Positions 33,178-35,423 of a stretch of DNA of 35,423 nucleotides are shown here, piece by piece; the stretch's first letter is position 1, and every line of letters starts with the position of its first letter. The notes beneath the pieces are model-generated. The model saw nothing but the letters and a program-made list of their open reading frames with translations. It did no database searches and was not told the DNA's origin. Both the position numbers and the translations under genes were made by a program. Origin of the DNA: SFDP01 sp051653625 (GTDB taxonomy: Bacteria; Bacillota; Clostridia; Lachnospirales; Lachnospiraceae); NCBI GenBank assembly GCA_051653625.1, contig JBOFWM010000050.1, forward strand, positions 1 to 35,423. The letters are read 5' to 3'.

Positions 33178-34059
33178 TTATGATTCATATACAGAACTTA
33201 GAATTTCTAAAAATTTTTCTGTTGCTTTTGTAAATATTTGATTTTTCTTCCAAACTAAACTCATATCCATTTTAAATGTTTCGGAAAGAGGTCTAAAACA
33301 TAGAGAACTTTTTCCGGAACTGTTTATAATCTTATCTAAGCAAATTGCATATCCCATTCCTTCCTCTACCATAAGTGATCCGTTAAACAATAAATTATAA
33401 GTTGCTACAATATTTAAAGATTGCTCGTCATAACCAAGCAATGTTTTTAGATTTGAATCATGAATAGTTTGTCTAGAAACAATCAAAGGTTTTCCTAATA
33501 AATCAGATGGGGTGATAGATTCTTTTGTAGCAAGTGGGTCGTCATAACGCATTAAGACACCGAAACGATCTTTGCAAGGAAGTGATATCATGTCATATTT
33601 GGTAGTATTAATAGAACCAAATAAAAGTGCAAAGTCAATCAAACCTCGATCTAATTCTTCAAGAACTGTTGTTTTATCACCACTGACTATGTGAAAATGA
33701 ATATCTGGATAAGATTCTTGAAGTGTATGTGCTATTTTTATTATCGAACGAACACTATCGCTTTCACCGGCACCAATAGAAATATTTCCAGCAATTGTTT
33801 TGTTTGATAGAGAAATTTCATCCTGGGTTTTTTTTACTAATTCTAAAATTTCTTGAGCACGCTTACGAAGAATAAGACCATCTTCTGTAAGCGTTATTTT
33901 TCGATTACTTCTTATAAATAATTGTTTTCCAAGTTCTAATTCCATATCTTTTAATTGTCGAGATAGTGTTGGTTGAGAAAGATGCAATGATTTTGCTGCA
34001 CCCAATATACTATCTTCTTTTGTAACTGCTAAAAAATATTCCAAAACACGAAGTTCCAT
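33178..34059 (-). CDS. LysR-family transcriptional regulator
   Basis: A 293-residue regulator with the N-terminal winged helix-turn-helix (about 1-60: ELRVLEYFLAVTKEDSILGAAKSLHLSQPTLSRQLKDME in family form, then RKITLTEDG) and a periplasmic-binding-protein-like effector domain (about 88-290; GNISIGAGESDSVRS, GLIDFALLFG). LysR proteins often control a neighbouring gene. Candidates are the convergent EamA exporter and the divergent lipoprotein/acetyltransferase pair, and the divergent pair is the more usual arrangement (inference). Confidence 0.94.
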   Translation of the reverse strand: MELRVLEYFLAVTKEDSILGAAKSLHLSQPTLSRQLKDMELELGKQLFIRSNRKITLTEDGLILRKRAQEILELVKKTQDEISLSNKTIAGNISIGAGESDSVRSIIKIAHTLQESYPDIHFHIVSGDKTTVLEELDRGLIDFALLFGSINTTKYDMISLPCKDRFGVLMRYDDPLATKESITPSDLLGKPLIVSRQTIHDSNLKTLLGYDEQSLNIVATYNLLFNGSLMVEEGMGYAICLDKIINSSGKSSLCFRPLSETFKMDMSLVWKKNQIFTKATEKFLEILSSVYES

Positions 34060-34113
34060 AAAATTCTCTCTTTCTTTGTTCTTAATATTCCAAATATATT
34101 TATGCTTAAAAGC

Positions 34114-34127
34114 TATAATTGATTATA
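34114..34127. repeat. Short palindrome between the LysR gene and the divergent lipoprotein gene
   Basis: TATAAT and ATTATA (34114-34119, 34122-34127) are perfect inverted arms around TG. It could be a LysR-type operator or overlapping -10 elements. It is AT-only except for one base, so chance is likely. Confidence 0.25.
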
Positions 34128-34139
34128 ACATATAAGTAT

Positions 34140-34168
34140 TTGTAATAGTAAAAAAATAATATTATACT
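34140..34168 (+). promoter_or_regulatory. Candidate promoter of the lipoprotein/acetyltransferase pair
   Basis: TTGTAA (34140-34145) and TATACT (34163-34168) are separated by 17 bases, and GGGAGG follows before the ATG at 34192. Confidence 0.55.
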
Positions 34169-34191
34169 ACAATCAAAGAAGGGAGGTACGA

Positions 34192-34704
34192 ATGAAATAT
34201 ATTGGAGAATTCATATTATGTTCGGTAATAATGCTTTCTTTTGTAGCATGTAGTAAGGAAGATACCATGTATAAAGAAAAGGTGCGATTATTGAATGTAG
34301 AAGAGGAAATAGAAGTGCAACGAGAGCATCAAGAGCATGACGTTACATCTACTATAAATTTAATAATAGGTGATACTAGTTTTTCGGTAACATTAGAAGA
34401 AAATGAAACATCTGAAGCATTTATGAAACAATTAGAATCTGAATCTATTAGTATAGCTATGCAAGAATATGGTGGGTTTGAAAAAGTAGGAACAATAGAG
34501 TTTGAACTACCTAGAAACGATCATCAAATTACAACAAAAGCAGGTGATCTTGTTCTATACAATGGAAAGCAGATTGTACTTTTCTATGGTTCTAATACGT
34601 GGAGTTACACGAAAATTGGTTCCATTGACTTAATAGATGGTTTGGTTGAGGCTGTAGGTAAAGGAGATATTGTAGTAACATTTACAAGTTCATTTGAAAA
34701 ATAA
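34192..34704 (+). CDS. Cyclophilin-like domain lipoprotein
   Basis: A 170-residue surface lipoprotein with signal peptide and lipobox LSFVAC (lipidated Cys20), then a charged spacer (about 25-50) and a single beta-rich domain (about 50-168). Features include INLIIGDTSFSVTLEENETS, ELPRNDHQITTKAGDLVLYNG and QIVLFYGSNTW, the pattern of the cyclophilin-like fold (Cyclophil_like family). These domains are not known to be active prolyl isomerases, and their role is unclear. GGGAGG lies about 7 bases before the ATG. The acetyltransferase gene starts 13 bases after the stop. Confidence 0.85.
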   Translation: MKYIGEFILCSVIMLSFVACSKEDTMYKEKVRLLNVEEEIEVQREHQEHDVTSTINLIIGDTSFSVTLEENETSEAFMKQLESESISIAMQEYGGFEKVGTIEFELPRNDHQITTKAGDLVLYNGKQIVLFYGSNTWSYTKIGSIDLIDGLVEAVGKGDIVVTFTSSFEK

Positions 34705-34717
34705 AGGGAGAGAAAGT

Positions 34718-35302
34718 ATGAATGTAGAAGAATTTATAATATATATGAATCAATCAAAGGTTGTTGAAGTTGGTACAAAAGCTATGGAATGTATGGGGGT
34801 ACTTGCACAAGAAGCAATGAAGGTAACAGCAAAGTTAAACAATAGCTATCATACAACAAATGAGATACAAGAGATTTTTGCAACGCTTATAGGAAAGCCT
34901 GTTGATACAACTTTTCAATTGTTTCCGCCATTTTACACGGATTGTGGTAAAAATATTACGATTGGAAAACACGTATTTATTAATAGTGGATGCCGATTTC
35001 AAGATCAAGGAGGAATTTTTATTGGAGATGGTACATTTATTGGTCATAATGTAGTACTTGCAACATTAAATCATGATATCAATCCAAATTGTAGAGCGAA
35101 TTTACTTCCAGAGCCTATTCGTATTGGAAAAAATGTCTGGATTGGTGCAAGTGCAACCATACTTCCGGGAGTTACCATTGGAGATCATGCAGTTGTTGCA
35201 GCAGGTGCAGTTGTTACAAAAGATGTAGAAAAAAATACAATAGTAGGTGGGGTACCAGCAACATTTATAAAACAAATAGAGAGTAAAAAAGCATTCTGGT
35301 GA
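34718..35302 (+). CDS. Sugar O-acetyltransferase of the hexapeptide-repeat (LacA/Maa) family
   Basis: A 194-residue left-handed beta-helix acetyltransferase that would move acetyl from acetyl-CoA to a sugar or similar hydroxyl. Hexapeptide turns run from about residue 78 (ITIGKHVFINSGC, IFIGDGTFIGHNV, IRIGKNVWIGASATILPGV, AVVAAGAVVTKDV), with the catalytic His in ATLNHDIN (His119) and the C-terminal VGGVPATFIKQI. The N-terminal helical part (about 1-60) is less like the classical Maa domain. ATG 34718 has GGGAG 7 bases upstream; the in-frame TTG at 34694 overlaps the previous gene and is rejected. Downstream to the window edge (35303-35423) I see neither a gene nor a clear terminator. Confidence 0.9.
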   Translation: MNVEEFIIYMNQSKVVEVGTKAMECMGVLAQEAMKVTAKLNNSYHTTNEIQEIFATLIGKPVDTTFQLFPPFYTDCGKNITIGKHVFINSGCRFQDQGGIFIGDGTFIGHNVVLATLNHDINPNCRANLLPEPIRIGKNVWIGASATILPGVTIGDHAVVAAGAVVTKDVEKNTIVGGVPATFIKQIESKKAFW

Positions 35303-35423
35303 TATGTCAAGGGTTAAATGAAAAAGATTTTGATATGCTTTCATAAAAAAAGGGTGCACTTAATAGAGCATACAAGAAAATGAGAATTTCTCGAATACTA
35401 GTTCGGTTCTATATTTAATTCGG

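Noticed and set aside
35303..35423. Gene or terminator at the right edge
   Set aside because: Only short frames and a weak palindrome (GAGAATTTCTC) are seen; there is not enough to call a feature.
1..35423. CRISPR array, tRNA or rRNA genes, insertion sequences
   Set aside because: No regularly spaced repeats, no cloverleaf-like or rRNA-like sequence, and no transposase or terminal inverted repeats were found by eye.

Overview
The window is AT-rich DNA from a low-GC Gram-positive bacterium. The strong AGGAGG-type ribosome sites, YesM/YesN two-component pairs, the class II (Firmicutes-type) GalT, lipoproteins with an LxxC lipobox, and the mix of DUF4860-type and pilus-like genes all point to the Clostridia, most likely Lachnospiraceae. 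No rRNA, tRNA, insertion sequence, phage gene or CRISPR array was seen. The DNA looks like ordinary, densely coding chromosome.

Layout. (1) 1-4086: end of a sugar-type solute-binding protein gene, broken by an apparent frameshift in an A7 run, followed by a YesM kinase and a YesN regulator. (2) 4095-5529: a small acidic protein of unknown function and a Cof-type HAD phosphatase, closed by a hairpin shared with the convergent gene. (3) 10934-5540, minus strand: CcdA, a TlpA-like thioredoxin lipoprotein, a membrane-anchored thioredoxin-MsrA-MsrB fusion, then a second YesN/YesM pair. This is an extracytoplasmic methionine sulfoxide repair chain with a linked sensor. (4) 11268-19921: a c-di-GMP and phosphorelay block with two paralogous membrane GGDEF proteins flanking a REC-HD-GYP phosphodiesterase and a large cytoplasmic hybrid histidine kinase. 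(5) 21169-19967, minus strand: a BTAD/SARP-type regulator whose C-terminus looks like a dead GGDEF domain that keeps an RxxD I-site. (6) 21398-26293: a compact type IV pilus-like operon, divergent from that regulator: transglutaminase lipoprotein (apparent ATT start), PilC/GspF membrane protein, four small single-pass proteins, PilT ATPase. (7) 26322-30938: a divergent AraC regulator and the galE-galK-galT Leloir operon, with direct repeats in the shared control region. (8) 31005-35302: a third membrane GGDEF protein, an EamA exporter, a LysR regulator, a cyclophilin-like lipoprotein and a hexapeptide acetyltransferase.

How the parts may work together. Regions 4-6 read as one signalling-to-surface unit: cyclases and a phosphodiesterase set c-di-GMP, a phosphorelay supplies a second input, and the BTAD/degenerate-GGDEF regulator is well placed to couple c-di-GMP to the adjacent pilus operon. 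This coupling is inference from domain content and position. The best leads for new biology are that regulator, the minimal PilT-only pilus operon with its transglutaminase lipoprotein, and the repair chain tied to a two-component system.
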